From a virus, in the IMG/VR virus record IMGVR_UViG_3300042351_000104, positions 1 to 31,736 of that record: DNA of 31,736 bases. One strand, 5' to 3'. The position numbers and the translations under genes were made by a program. Positions within the stretch are counted from its first letter, which is position 1. Each line of letters starts with the position of its first letter. The notes beneath the pieces are model-generated. The model had not been told where the DNA came from, ran no database searches, and saw only the letters and a program-made list of their open reading frames with translations. Of the stretch, positions 6,838-14,387 are shown in pieces.

Positions 6838-9141
6838 ATGACAGCATTTACAGTAGAACAAAAATCTCAGCTTGCCAAGTTGATGGCAACTGAGAACCTT
6901 ACCATTCAACATTCAAAAATCCATACTGCCAAATTTGACCCAACTAAACGGATTCTTTATCTTCCTATGTGGAAAGATATGTCAAGTTTCATGTATGATT
7001 TGCTTGGCGGCCATGAGGTCGGTCATGCTCTTTATACTCCTGCGGATGGTTGGCATGATGTTGTTACCGATAAAAACAGAGGTAAGAATTATAAAGCTTT
7101 CCTTAATGTGATTGAAGATGCTCGCATTGAGAAAAAAGTTATTCGTAAATATCCAGGCCTTAAATCATCATTCCGTAAAGCATATGCTGAATTAAGTGAC
7201 CGTGATTTCTTTGGCATCCAACATCGTGACATTAACCATATGTCATTCATTGACCGATTGAATATCTATACCAAGAGCCAATACAGCGAAAACATTAGAT
7301 TTTCTGTTGAAGAAATGCAAATGATTGGTGAAGTTCAAATGCTTGAAACATGGAATGATGTGCTTCGGGTAACTGAAAAGATTTATGGTTATTGTAAGAA
7401 TGAACAATTTGAATTATCAATTGGTGATGATTTTGAATATGACGCTGAAGGCAATCCCTTAGATGAAGATGATACCAATTCCGATTATGATTATGATACT
7501 GAATTGGATAATGGTGAATCTGGCGACAGCGAAGATTCGGATGAAACCTCAGATGAAACTACCGATGAAGAAACCGATGGTAACTCTGATGGTGAAGGTG
7601 ACGATTCCGATTCTGATGATGACGGCAACAATGTGAATCGTGATAAAGATTCGCAAATGTCCAATTTCGATTCAGAAGATTTTGATCCAGAATGTGTAAC
7701 TGACGATAACTACCGCAAAAACGAAGTGACATTGCTTGATGAAAAATGCAAGCCTTATGTGTACGCTAATATGCCTACACCTATTTTGTCTAAAATTATC
7801 ACACCTGCAAAACGGGTTCAAGAGTTGTTGACATTAGATTTTGCAAATCAGGTTAAAGATGGTTATATAACAGATGAAAGAATCAATGGTTTTGTACAAG
7901 AATTTCGTAATAGAAATGAACGTTACATTGCATTGCTTGCCAAAGAGTTTGAAATGCGTAAGGCTGCCAAATCATTCAGTAAGGCAAAGCAATCGGATAC
8001 TGGTGATGTTGATGTTAACAAACTGGCTTCATACCGTTTTGATGACAATATCTTCCGTAAAATCATGCAAGTGCCAAAAGGCAAATCACATGGTTTGATT
8101 CTGTTGCTTGATTATTCTGGTTCTATGTCAGATAACATGGCAGGTTCTATTGAACAAATCTTGGTTCTTTCCATGTTCTGCCGTAAAGTAAACATTCCAT
8201 TCCATGTTTATGCATTCAGTAATGATTCTTCCACATGGTCAATTGATAATCCCAAGACTACTGCTGTACCACTTAGCGTTCTTGGAAATCCTATGGAAGT
8301 TCGTCAATGTTTTATGTACCAATCTGGTGAATTAAAATTTGAAGCTATTTCATTGCGTGAATATTTAAATTCTAAAATGACAAATGCTGAATTTACCAAG
8401 GCCTTGCGTAACATGGTATTGTTGAAAAAGTCCTATGAAGGCGGTCGTTATGCTCGTGTTGTGCAAAGACCACATTCTGAAAGACTTTCAAATACTCCTT
8501 TGACAGAAGCTTTGGTTGCAACACAAGCAATTATGAAAAACTTTAAACGTAGCAACAATTTGGATATTACAAACTTGGTAATTATCCATGACGGTGATGC
8601 TGACTCCACTAATTGTGTGGCAAATGATGAAGGTGGTTACAATTGGTTTCATCCATTGTATGAGAATGTTATCCTTCAAGATAACAAATTAAAATACCAG
8701 AAGCTAGTTAAGTCTAACAACTTAAGCAATGAAATGTTTGTTTCGGTTGCTGAGTGGTTTACCGCTACAACCAACTCTAAGATTTTTGGTTTCTTTATTG
8801 TTCCTCCTCATCGTTCAAAGGGCATCATTAGACATTACTACCATAATGAAAATAGATTACCTCTATACACTAAGCGTTCTGATGCTAACATAGATGCTGA
8901 GTTGATTAAACAACTGAAGCGTAAATTGGATACTCAGAAGTTTTTACATTCATTCAATCCTGGTTATGATTCGTTCTTCCTAATTTCTGGTGGAAATGAT
9001 TTAATGACCAATGATGGTGAAATTGAGGTTGATGGTAAACTTACAGCATCTAAGCTCAAGAATGCTTTTATGAAGTTCAATAAAGGCAAACAGATTAACC
9101 GAGTGTTAGTCTCCAAGTTCATTCAAGGCATTGCTGCCTGA
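6838..9141 (+). CDS. CobT-like protein: zinc metallopeptidase-like N-terminus, acidic linker, VWA domain
   Basis: This 767-residue protein has HEVGH at 59-63, a zinc-peptidase-like HExxH, followed by a conserved helix NVIEDARIEKKV that may supply a third ligand. Residues about 195-280 are a strongly acidic low-complexity linker rich in Asp, Glu and Ser. A von Willebrand A domain follows, with its metal site DYSGSMS at 425-431. The layout matches CobT-like VWA proteins, which pair with MoxR-type AAA ATPases such as the CobS-like gene downstream. In aquatic T4-like phages this pair is conserved but its substrate is unknown. Cobalt chelation is unlikely without CobN; remodelling or proteolysis of a host complex is a reasonable inference. 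It has its own promoter. Confidence 0.85.
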   Translation: MTAFTVEQKSQLAKLMATENLTIQHSKIHTAKFDPTKRILYLPMWKDMSSFMYDLLGGHEVGHALYTPADGWHDVVTDKNRGKNYKAFLNVIEDARIEKKVIRKYPGLKSSFRKAYAELSDRDFFGIQHRDINHMSFIDRLNIYTKSQYSENIRFSVEEMQMIGEVQMLETWNDVLRVTEKIYGYCKNEQFELSIGDDFEYDAEGNPLDEDDTNSDYDYDTELDNGESGDSEDSDETSDETTDEETDGNSDGEGDDSDSDDDGNNVNRDKDSQMSNFDSEDFDPECVTDDNYRKNEVTLLDEKCKPYVYANMPTPILSKIITPAKRVQELLTLDFANQVKDGYITDERINGFVQEFRNRNERYIALLAKEFEMRKAAKSFSKAKQSDTGDVDVNKLASYRFDDNIFRKIMQVPKGKSHGLILLLDYSGSMSDNMAGSIEQILVLSMFCRKVNIPFHVYAFSNDSSTWSIDNPKTTAVPLSVLGNPMEVRQCFMYQSGELKFEAISLREYLNSKMTNAEFTKALRNMVLLKKSYEGGRYARVVQRPHSERLSNTPLTEALVATQAIMKNFKRSNNLDITNLVIIHDGDADSTNCVANDEGGYNWFHPLYENVILQDNKLKYQKLVKSNNLSNEMFVSVAEWFTATTNSKIFGFFIVPPHRSKGIIRHYYHNENRLPLYTKRSDANIDAELIKQLKRKLDTQKFLHSFNPGYDSFFLISGGNDLMTNDGEIEVDGKLTASKLKNAFMKFNKGKQINRVLVSKFIQGIAA

Positions 9142-9142
9142 G

Positions 9143-9160
9143 TGTTGTATTAATACAACA
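9143..9160. repeat. Perfect 18-bp palindrome before the CobS promoter
   Basis: TGTTGTATTAATACAACA is its own reverse complement. It begins two bases after the stop codon of the VWA gene and ends 6 bp before the -35 box. As RNA it can form a hairpin for the upstream transcript, and as DNA it can be an operator. Its arms match the inverted repeat at 6759-6778. Confidence 0.7.
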
Positions 9161-9166
9161 GGGTGG

Positions 9167-9194
9167 TTGACAATACCTCCTGTTGTGTTATAAT
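9167..9194 (+). promoter_or_regulatory. Consensus promoter for the CobS-like gene
   Basis: TTGACA at 9167-9172, a 16-bp spacer, and TATAAT at 9189-9194. The bases around the -35 box (CAACAG, a few G/T-rich bases, then TTGACAA and CCTCC) closely repeat those of the 6783 promoter. The -10 context GTGTTATAATATA is shared with the promoter at 10425. Confidence 0.82.
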
Positions 9195-9220
9195 ATACCC
9201 TATATTATGAAAGATTTATT

Positions 9221-10387
9221 ATGACAGCTCGTACTGAAATCCGTGAAAAGTTTATGTCCACTCTGCAAGCACTTGGCAAAGCCGAAGTGACTAAAGCAGA
9301 AATCAAATCCATTTGTGCAACTCTTGGCATTTCTGGTGCTCAATGGTTTACCAAAGAAGAATCGAACCGTGTTGGTCGTGGTAAATACCTTGTACCTAAT
9401 CCCGCATTAATATCAATGCAAGCCAATGTTGTGCCTATGAAAAAACCAGTTGAACAATCAAATCATAGAATTGTTAATGTAGTTACTGACCTTGATACTA
9501 CAAACTTAATTCCAACACCATATCGCAATTATGTCCCATTCGGTGACTTTGACGATATTGTTTCAATCGTGAAATCAAATCGATTCTTTCCAGTATTCAT
9601 TACTGGTCATTCAGGTAATGGTAAAACAATGTCTATTGAACAGGCCTGTGCAAAGGCTCGCCGTAAATTCATTTGCGTATCAATGACACCTGAAACTGAT
9701 GAAGGTGATTTGCTTGGTAACTATGTGTTGATTGATGGTAATATGGAATGGCGTGATGGTCCTGTAACAACAGCGGCTCGTCAAGGCGCTGTGTTATGTA
9801 TTGATGAAATCGATTATGGTGCTCAGAACCTTTCCTCTTTGCAACGTGTACTTGAAGGCAAACCTTTCATGTTGAAAAAGAAAGGTGAATTGATTACACC
9901 TGCTGAAGGTTTCACCGTGTTTGCTACTGCAAATACTAAAGGTAAAGGTTCAGATGATGGTCGTTACATGTTCACCAATGTTTTGAACGAAGCGTTCCTT
10001 GAGCGTTTCCCCAATACATACGAACAACAATGGCCACCAACTAATATTGAAAAGAAAATCATTAAGAAAGAATTGGTTTCTGTTGGTCGTGATGATGAAG
10101 ACTTTGCCGACAAACTGGTAATGTGGGCAGATACCATTCGTAAAACATTCTTGGATGGTGGTTGTGATGAAGTGATTTCCACTCGCCGTTTGGTACACAT
10201 TGTGAATACATTTGGTATTCATGGTGATAAAATGAAATCTATTGGCTTGTGCTTAAACCGTTTTGATGATGACACAAAGGCAAGTTTTGTTGATTTGTAT
10301 ACCAAGATTGATGCAGGTATTAATCCTGATGCGCCACCTGTTATTGTGCCTGAAACCACACAACAATCGGAAGAAATTCCATTCTAA
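9221..10387 (+). CDS. cobS: CobS-like AAA+ ATPase (MoxR type)
   Basis: This 388-residue protein has an N-terminal wing of about 60 residues. The AAA+ core follows, with Walker A GHSGNGKT (129-136), Walker B VLCIDEID (191-198), a sensor-1 region ending FATANTKGKG, and an ERF motif (Arg finger region) further on. It matches the CobS-like proteins widely carried by T4-like cyanophages. CobS with CobT and CobN inserts cobalt in aerobic B12 synthesis. With only a CobT-like VWA partner next door (6838), a MoxR/VWA chaperone-type role is more likely than cobalt insertion. It has its own promoter, and the ribosome-binding site is weak. Confidence 0.88.
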   Translation: MTARTEIREKFMSTLQALGKAEVTKAEIKSICATLGISGAQWFTKEESNRVGRGKYLVPNPALISMQANVVPMKKPVEQSNHRIVNVVTDLDTTNLIPTPYRNYVPFGDFDDIVSIVKSNRFFPVFITGHSGNGKTMSIEQACAKARRKFICVSMTPETDEGDLLGNYVLIDGNMEWRDGPVTTAARQGAVLCIDEIDYGAQNLSSLQRVLEGKPFMLKKKGELITPAEGFTVFATANTKGKGSDDGRYMFTNVLNEAFLERFPNTYEQQWPPTNIEKKIIKKELVSVGRDDEDFADKLVMWADTIRKTFLDGGCDEVISTRRLVHIVNTFGIHGDKMKSIGLCLNRFDDDTKASFVDLYTKIDAGINPDAPPVIVPETTQQSEEIPF

Positions 10388-10390
10388 TAA

Positions 10391-10418
10391 ATGCGGCAGA
10401 GATTATTCTTTGCCGTAA
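10391..10418 (+). promoter_or_regulatory. Stem-loop between the CobS gene and the next promoter
   Basis: CGGCAGAGA (10394-10402) pairs with TCTTTGCCG (10407-10415) around a TTAT loop, with one G-T pair. It is followed by AAAAAG rather than a T-run. It ends about 10 bp before the -35 box of the HTH gene, so it takes the same position as the inverted repeats upstream of the 6783 and 9167 promoters. It could protect or end the cobS transcript or mark a regulatory site. Confidence 0.55.
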
Positions 10419-10424
10419 AAAGTG

Positions 10425-10453
10425 TTGACACACTCACTTAAACGTGTTATAAT
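10425..10453 (+). promoter_or_regulatory. Consensus promoter for the small HTH gene
   Basis: TTGACA at 10425-10430 and TATAAT at 10448-10453 are separated by 17 bp. The start would be near 10460, giving a leader of about 70 nt that contains inverted repeats. Confidence 0.85.
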
Positions 10454-10462
10454 ATATCATAT

Positions 10463-10510
10463 TTTGAGAGAATGAATCTCCTCTCAAATACTTCCCCTCA
10501 ATTGAGATTC
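10463..10510 (+). promoter_or_regulatory. Structured 5' leader with alternative stems
   Basis: TTTGAGAG (10463-10470) can pair with CTCTCAAA (10481-10488). The loop of that hairpin holds GAATCTC (10474-10480), which is complementary to GAGATTC (10504-10510). A palindrome CTCAATTGAG (10497-10506) overlaps the last arm. The stems compete or form a pseudoknot, so the leader could switch between folds ahead of the ribosome-binding site at 10522. Regulation by folding is inference. Confidence 0.5.
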
Positions 10511-10531
10511 GTTTTTATTATGGAGACTACT

Positions 10532-10804
10532 ATGTCCGCTAAATCTAAAGTCCTCGCCTATCTTTCCAAGACTGGTTCTTACAACACATTGACACCTACC
10601 AAGATGCAATCTGTTTTCGGTGTTGCAAATCCTTCCGCAACCATCAATGAATTGCGTAACGAAGGCTATGCAATCTACTTGAACAGCCGTGTTACACCAT
10701 CTGGTGACAAGGTTTCGTTCTATCGTTTGGGCACACCAACTAAACGTGTAGTTGCTGCTGGCATCGCCGCAATTCGTTCACAAGGAACACGTGCTTTTGC
10801 CTAA
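10532..10804 (+). CDS. Small helix-turn-helix DNA-binding protein
   Basis: I choose the ATG at 10532 because GGAG (10522-10525) lies 6 bases upstream. An in-frame ATG at 10472 would add 20 unlikely residues that overlap the structured leader. The 90-residue product reads SKVLAYLSKTGSYNTLT, then a helix with SATINELRNEGYAIYLN and a strand ending VSFYRLG. This is a winged-HTH layout (HTH_39-like) known from aquatic phages. It ends in a basic, alanine-rich tail. It has its own promoter and is followed by a strong terminator, so it forms a single-gene transcription unit; a role as a phage regulator or a small DNA-packing protein is likely. Confidence 0.78.
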   Translation: MSAKSKVLAYLSKTGSYNTLTPTKMQSVFGVANPSATINELRNEGYAIYLNSRVTPSGDKVSFYRLGTPTKRVVAAGIAAIRSQGTRAFA

Positions 10805-10824
10805 TTCTTTATAGAATAACACTC

Positions 10825-10863
10825 AGAGGAGGGATATATAATAGTATCCCTCCTCTTTTTTAT
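10825..10863 (+). terminator. Strong rho-independent terminator
   Basis: AGAGGAGGGATA (10825-10836) pairs perfectly with TATCCCTCCTCT (10845-10856), a 12-bp stem with an 8-base loop, followed directly by a T-run to 10863. It closes the promoter-rich segment 6631-10804 and insulates the glycosyltransferase and clamp genes downstream. Confidence 0.93.
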
Positions 10864-10877
10864 TTTATGGATACATT

Positions 10878-11693
10878 ATGGAAATTGAAGTTAAACTTGA
10901 AGAACTAAAAAAGGCAAAGTTGTTTATTGCTACACCAATGTATGGTGGCATGTCACACGGCCTTTATGTTAAGTCTTGCTTAGACTTACAAACTACAATG
11001 GCGAAATACGGAGTTGAAACTAAGTTTTCATTCCTGTTTAATGAATCGCTAATCACTCGAGCTAGAAATTATTTGGTTGACGAATTCTTGCGCTCTGGTT
11101 TTACACACTTATTGTTTATCGATTCTGATATTCATTACAGTCCGCAAGATGTGTTAGCACTTCTAGCACTTGATAAGGATGTTATTGGTGGTCCTTATCC
11201 TAAGAAATCTATCAACTGGGGTAATATCGCTTCTGCGGCACGTACACATCCAGGTTTGGAACCTAGAGAGCTTGAGAACCTTGTTGGCGAATATGTCTTC
11301 AACGTTGTTAAAGGCACATCACAATTTACTGTAACAGAACCACTTGAAGTTATGGAAATTGGTACAGGTTTCATGTTGGTTAAGAGTGAAGTGTTTGAGA
11401 AAATGGAAAAACAATATCCAACTATCAAATACAAACCAGACCATGTTGGCCAAGCAAACTTTGATGGCTCACGATACATCCATGCTTTCTTTGATACAGT
11501 AATTGATACCAAAGATAGTATTACAGGCGGTGGTTCTGAACGTTATCTAAGTGAAGACTATATGTTCTGCCAAATGTGGCGCAAGATGGGTGGTAAAATC
11601 TTCTTGTGTCCATGGATGAGAACACAACACATTGGTACATATGCCTTTACTGGTAATATGCCTGCTGTTGCACAGTACACAGGAAAACTATGA
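10878..11693 (+). CDS. Glycosyltransferase (GT-A fold)
   Basis: This 271-residue protein begins with KLFIATPMYGG. It then has ITRARNYLVDEFL and HLLFIDSDIHYSP, where the DSD is the metal-binding DxD motif of GT-A transferases. GTGFMLVK and LSEDYMFCQMWRKMGG follow, and the SED-x-x-FC stretch is the usual catalytic-base region. The family is common in T4-like phages of aquatic bacteria. The donor and acceptor sugars are unknown. It overlaps the next gene by 4 nt. It may modify phage DNA, virion or host glycans; the window gives no sign of modified cytosine enzymes beyond a dCMP deaminase. Confidence 0.83.
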   Translation: MEIEVKLEELKKAKLFIATPMYGGMSHGLYVKSCLDLQTTMAKYGVETKFSFLFNESLITRARNYLVDEFLRSGFTHLLFIDSDIHYSPQDVLALLALDKDVIGGPYPKKSINWGNIASAARTHPGLEPRELENLVGEYVFNVVKGTSQFTVTEPLEVMEIGTGFMLVKSEVFEKMEKQYPTIKYKPDHVGQANFDGSRYIHAFFDTVIDTKDSITGGGSERYLSEDYMFCQMWRKMGGKIFLCPWMRTQHIGTYAFTGNMPAVAQYTGKL

Positions 11694-12043
11694 CGCCAAG
11701 GTTTGATGAAGAAGATACGGATGTAGTAAAAGCTTCTCAAACCGCCACTACTGGTGGTCGCAAATTCGATGGTAACAAGCTAGAATACGGCTTGTTACCG
11801 CCGAAGGCATTAGAAGCTACTGTTGACGTTCTTACATTTGGTGCCCAAAAGTATGAGCGTGATAATTGGAAAAAAGTACCTGATTCAAAACGCAGGTATT
11901 TTGATGCCCTACAGAGGCATTTATGGGCTTGGAAAACGGGTGAAATTGAAGATGTTGAATCTGGCAAACATCACCTTGCTCATGCTATGTGTTGCCTCAT
12001 GTTTCTATATGAACATGATACAATCCATTCTGTGAATGATTAA
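11690..12043 (+). CDS. dATP/dGTP diphosphohydrolase-like protein (MazG superfamily, MazZ-like)
   Basis: This 117-residue protein has the pattern of the dATP/dGTP diphosphohydrolase N-terminal domain family: GRKFDGNKLEYGLLPP, then AQKYERDNWKKVPD, then RYFDALQRHLWAWKTGE and SGKHHLAHAMCCLMFL. The helices with K-Y-x-R-x-N-W and HHLAHA are the all-alpha NTP pyrophosphatase layout. Relatives include MazZ, which hydrolyses dATP and dGTP in phages with 2-aminoadenine DNA, but many family members occur without that pathway. No PurZ-type enzyme is seen here. It sits between a glycosyltransferase and the sliding clamp. Confidence 0.82.
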   Translation: MTPRFDEEDTDVVKASQTATTGGRKFDGNKLEYGLLPPKALEATVDVLTFGAQKYERDNWKKVPDSKRRYFDALQRHLWAWKTGEIEDVESGKHHLAHAMCCLMFLYEHDTIHSVND

Positions 12044-12060
12044 TTTTTTTGGAGTATATT

Positions 12061-12747
12061 ATGAAACTATCGAGTGAAACCCTTTCCGTCTTAAAGAATT
12101 TTGGTACTATTAACCAAGGTCTGTTCTTTAAAACTGGTAAAACCCTAAAGACCGTATCGTCACACAAGAACATTCTTGCACAAGTGACAATCAATGAAGA
12201 AGTGCCTACAGATTTTGGTGTTTATGACCTAAACAACTTTTTGTCGGTTGTTTCTTTACACAAAGATGACCCATCATTTGAGTTTGATGAAAAACATGTT
12301 GTAATCGTTGGCAACAAAGGCCGTTCTAAGATTAAGTACCGCTTCTGTGACCCTACAATGATTAACACGCCACCAGAAAAAGAACTGACAATGCCTGAGG
12401 CTGAAATTACTTTCAACCTAACGTCAGAAGATTTTGATTGGATTCTCCGTGCGGCATCTGTGTTGTCTTCACCACAAATTGCTATTGAATCTGATGGTAC
12501 AGAAGTAAACATTGTGACATTAGACACACAAAATGATTCTGCTCATACTGATGCATTGAAACTTGATACTGTTGGTAATGGTAGTAAGTATCGTATGATT
12601 TTCAAAACAGAAAATGTTAGCAAGATTTTGCCTGGAACATATGATGTATCCATTTCATCAAAAGGCATCTCACATTTCAAAAACAAAAATGTAACATTGC
12701 AATACTGGATTACTACAGAACAAGGTAGTAAATTCTCCAAAGAATAA
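12061..12747 (+). CDS. 45: Sliding clamp (T4 gp45-like)
   Basis: The ATG at 12061 has GGAG at 12051-12054. A TTG at 12049 is rejected because it lies at the ribosome-binding site. The 228-residue product has exactly the length of T4 gp45 and the same opening, MKLSSETLSVLKNFGTINQG. Two clamp-fold repeats follow. The trimeric clamp tethers gp43 polymerase and activates late transcription through gp55 and gp33. It heads the 45-44-62-RegA block. The 17 bases across its ribosome-binding site and start (12050-12066) recur exactly at 27467-27483. Confidence 0.95.
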   Translation: MKLSSETLSVLKNFGTINQGLFFKTGKTLKTVSSHKNILAQVTINEEVPTDFGVYDLNNFLSVVSLHKDDPSFEFDEKHVVIVGNKGRSKIKYRFCDPTMINTPPEKELTMPEAEITFNLTSEDFDWILRAASVLSSPQIAIESDGTEVNIVTLDTQNDSAHTDALKLDTVGNGSKYRMIFKTENVSKILPGTYDVSISSKGISHFKNKNVTLQYWITTEQGSKFSKE

Positions 12748-12760
12748 TTGTTCTTTTTTT
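12739..12760 (+). terminator. Weak AT-rich terminator-like hairpin after gp45
   Basis: AAAGAA (12739-12744) can pair with TTCTTT (12751-12756) across a 6-base loop, followed by more T. The stem has only two G-C pairs, so termination would be partial. It could lower clamp-loader expression relative to clamp, as needed for their stoichiometry (inference). Confidence 0.35.
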
Positions 12761-12786
12761 TATTATGATTTATGTGAAAGGTTCCT

Positions 12787-13719
12787 ATGGAACATCTATT
12801 GTGGACAGAGAAGTATCGGCCTCAAACAATCGAGGATTGTATTCTACCAGAAAGGTTGAAAAAACCATTCCAAGAATACGTGAATCAGAAAAACATTCCC
12901 AATCTTCTGCTGGCTGGTGGGGCAGGAGTAGGGAAGACAACAGTAGCGAAAGCCATGTGCAACGAAATCGGTTGCGACTACATGGTAATCAATGGTTCTG
13001 ACGAATCAGGTATTGACACATTCAGAACCAAGATTAAGAATTATGCCTCGTCAATGAGTTTAACTGGTGGCCGCAAGGTCATCATCATTGACGAAGCTGA
13101 TTATTTGAATCCTAATTCTACACAACCAGCCTTACGTAATGCTATTGAAGAATTTGCAAGCAATTGTTCATTCATTTTCACATGTAATTACAAGAATCGT
13201 ATCATTGAACCATTGCATTCACGTTGTGCAGTTATTGAATTCTCGTTGAAGAATGGTGAGAAAGCCAAGATGGCCTCTGCGTTCTTTAAGAGAGTTCAGA
13301 ATGTTTTGCAAAGTGAAAATGTTGAGTATGAAGACAAGGTTATTGCTGAGTTAACAAAGAAACACTTTCCAGATTTTCGCCGTATTCTAAATGAGTTACA
13401 GCGTTACTCACAGTTTGGTAAAATCGATACAGGCATTCTTGCTCAAATCGGTGATGTTTCTATTGATGAAGTTGTAAAGTTTATCCGTGATAAGGACTTT
13501 GGTGCTATTCGTAAATGGGTTGCAACCAATGAAGTGGATTCTGGTACATTATTCCGTAAGATTTACGATTCGATGTATGATGTAATGAAACCTCAATCTA
13601 TTCCACAAGCAGTATTGATTCTTGCTGACTACCAGTACAAGTCTGCTTTTGTGGCCGACCATGAGATTAATACAGTTGCTTGCTTGACAGAAATCATGGT
13701 GAATTGTGAGTTTGTATGA
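12787..13719 (+). CDS. 44: Clamp loader large subunit (T4 gp44-like)
   Basis: This 310-residue AAA+ ATPase (T4 gp44 is 319) has Walker A GGAGVGKT (44-51), Walker B IIIDEAD (99-105) and the clamp-loader arginine-finger motif SRC (145-147). It begins EHLLWTEKYRPQTIEDCILP, the usual RFC/gp44 opening. Four gp44 subunits with one gp62 open the gp45 ring and load it at primer ends. The gene overlaps the following membrane-protein gene by 4 nt. Confidence 0.95.
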   Translation: MEHLLWTEKYRPQTIEDCILPERLKKPFQEYVNQKNIPNLLLAGGAGVGKTTVAKAMCNEIGCDYMVINGSDESGIDTFRTKIKNYASSMSLTGGRKVIIIDEADYLNPNSTQPALRNAIEEFASNCSFIFTCNYKNRIIEPLHSRCAVIEFSLKNGEKAKMASAFFKRVQNVLQSENVEYEDKVIAELTKKHFPDFRRILNELQRYSQFGKIDTGILAQIGDVSIDEVVKFIRDKDFGAIRKWVATNEVDSGTLFRKIYDSMYDVMKPQSIPQAVLILADYQYKSAFVADHEINTVACLTEIMVNCEFV

Positions 13720-14006
13720 TTTTAGATTTATTCAAACCTACAGTAGAATGGATTAAAAATGACTGGTACAGTAATCGTTTTCGTTTTGGCGTTGAGCTTA
13801 TTGCTTGGGGTATCAGTATTGGGTGTTCTATTACCATGGCTCTCACAGTCCCGAATCCTCCCCTACTATATCTTTACCCTATTTGGATTGTCGGCTGTGG
13901 TCTCTACGCTTGGGCTGCTTGGACTCGCAAATCTTTTGGCATGTTGGCTAACTACATGCTTTTGGTAACAATTGATTCTGTTGGATTGATTAGGATGCTA
14001 ACATGA
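13716..14006 (+). CDS. Small membrane protein inserted in the clamp-loader operon
   Basis: This 96-residue protein has three hydrophobic segments, at about residues 25-44, 49-66 and 75-94, preceded by a basic, aromatic N-terminus (KNDWYSNRFRF). The stretch PLLYLYPIWIVGCGLYAWAA recalls small transporter-like membrane proteins, but I do not recognise a family. It starts inside the gp44 stop and its own stop overlaps the gp62 start (ATGA at both ends), so it is clearly a real gene, translated together with the clamp loader. Its role is unknown; membrane anchoring of replication or a superinfection function are guesses. Confidence 0.8.
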   Translation: MILDLFKPTVEWIKNDWYSNRFRFGVELIAWGISIGCSITMALTVPNPPLLYLYPIWIVGCGLYAWAAWTRKSFGMLANYMLLVTIDSVGLIRMLT

Positions 14007-14386
14007 GTCCATTTGATTATGTCAATTCAATCCTACAAAACAAGAAACAGTTAATTGTAGATGAGGCTACAGAAAAGGAATATGCACCTTTTCTAGTCAA
14101 TCGCAGTCTTTCCTATCATAAAGACTGTATCATGTATGCAAATGAGATGAACCGGAGGCACTTCCTCGATAAAAAACTACAGAATGATTTCCTTCTAAAT
14201 ACGGTAAGGTCACAGAAAAGACCATTTGCTAAGTGGGCTAAAGTTGAAAAAAGTGAAGATTTAGAATGTATAAAGCAAGTCTATAATTTCTCCAATTCTA
14301 AAGCTCGTGACGCCTTGCGTCTCCTTAGCAAAGAACAAATCCAAGAATTAAAAGAAAAAACCGACACCGGTGGATTAAGGAAATGA
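14003..14386 (+). CDS. 62: Clamp loader small subunit (T4 gp62-like, short)
   Basis: This 127-residue protein sits where gp62 is expected, between gp44 and RegA. It has the family features YEPF-like FLVNRSLSYHKD, then MNRRHFLDKKLQNDFLLNTVRSQKRPFAKWAK, ending with a helix rich in Lys and Glu. The segment RPFAKWAK corresponds to GKRYGKWAK in T4. T4 gp62 has 187 residues, so this is a compact form, as in other aquatic T4-like phages. It forms the A-position of the gp44/62 loader and lacks ATPase motifs. It is coupled to the membrane protein upstream by ATGA. Confidence 0.86.
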   Translation: MSPFDYVNSILQNKKQLIVDEATEKEYAPFLVNRSLSYHKDCIMYANEMNRRHFLDKKLQNDFLLNTVRSQKRPFAKWAKVEKSEDLECIKQVYNFSNSKARDALRLLSKEQIQELKEKTDTGGLRK

Positions 14387-14387
14387 T

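Noticed and set aside
9143-9194. Intrinsic terminator formed by the 18-bp palindrome after the VWA gene
   Set aside because: The stem is AT-rich and is followed by GGGTGG and no T-run, so termination is not supported; an operator or RNA-end hairpin is more likely.
10472-10531. A longer HTH protein starting at ATG 10472
   Set aside because: It would begin in the loop of a leader hairpin without a ribosome-binding site, while ATG 10532 has GGAG at the right distance and starts at the conserved domain.
11690-12043. Evidence for a 2-aminoadenine (Z-genome) phage
   Set aside because: Only the MazZ-like family member is present. There is no PurZ in the window, and the polymerase is a T4-type family B enzyme.
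13759-13968. A second hydrophobic frame (69 residues) inside the small membrane protein gene
   Set aside because: The 13716-14006 frame has ATGA couplings to both gp44 and gp62. The other frame is hydrophobic mainly because T-rich codons read as Leu, Val and Phe in a shifted frame.
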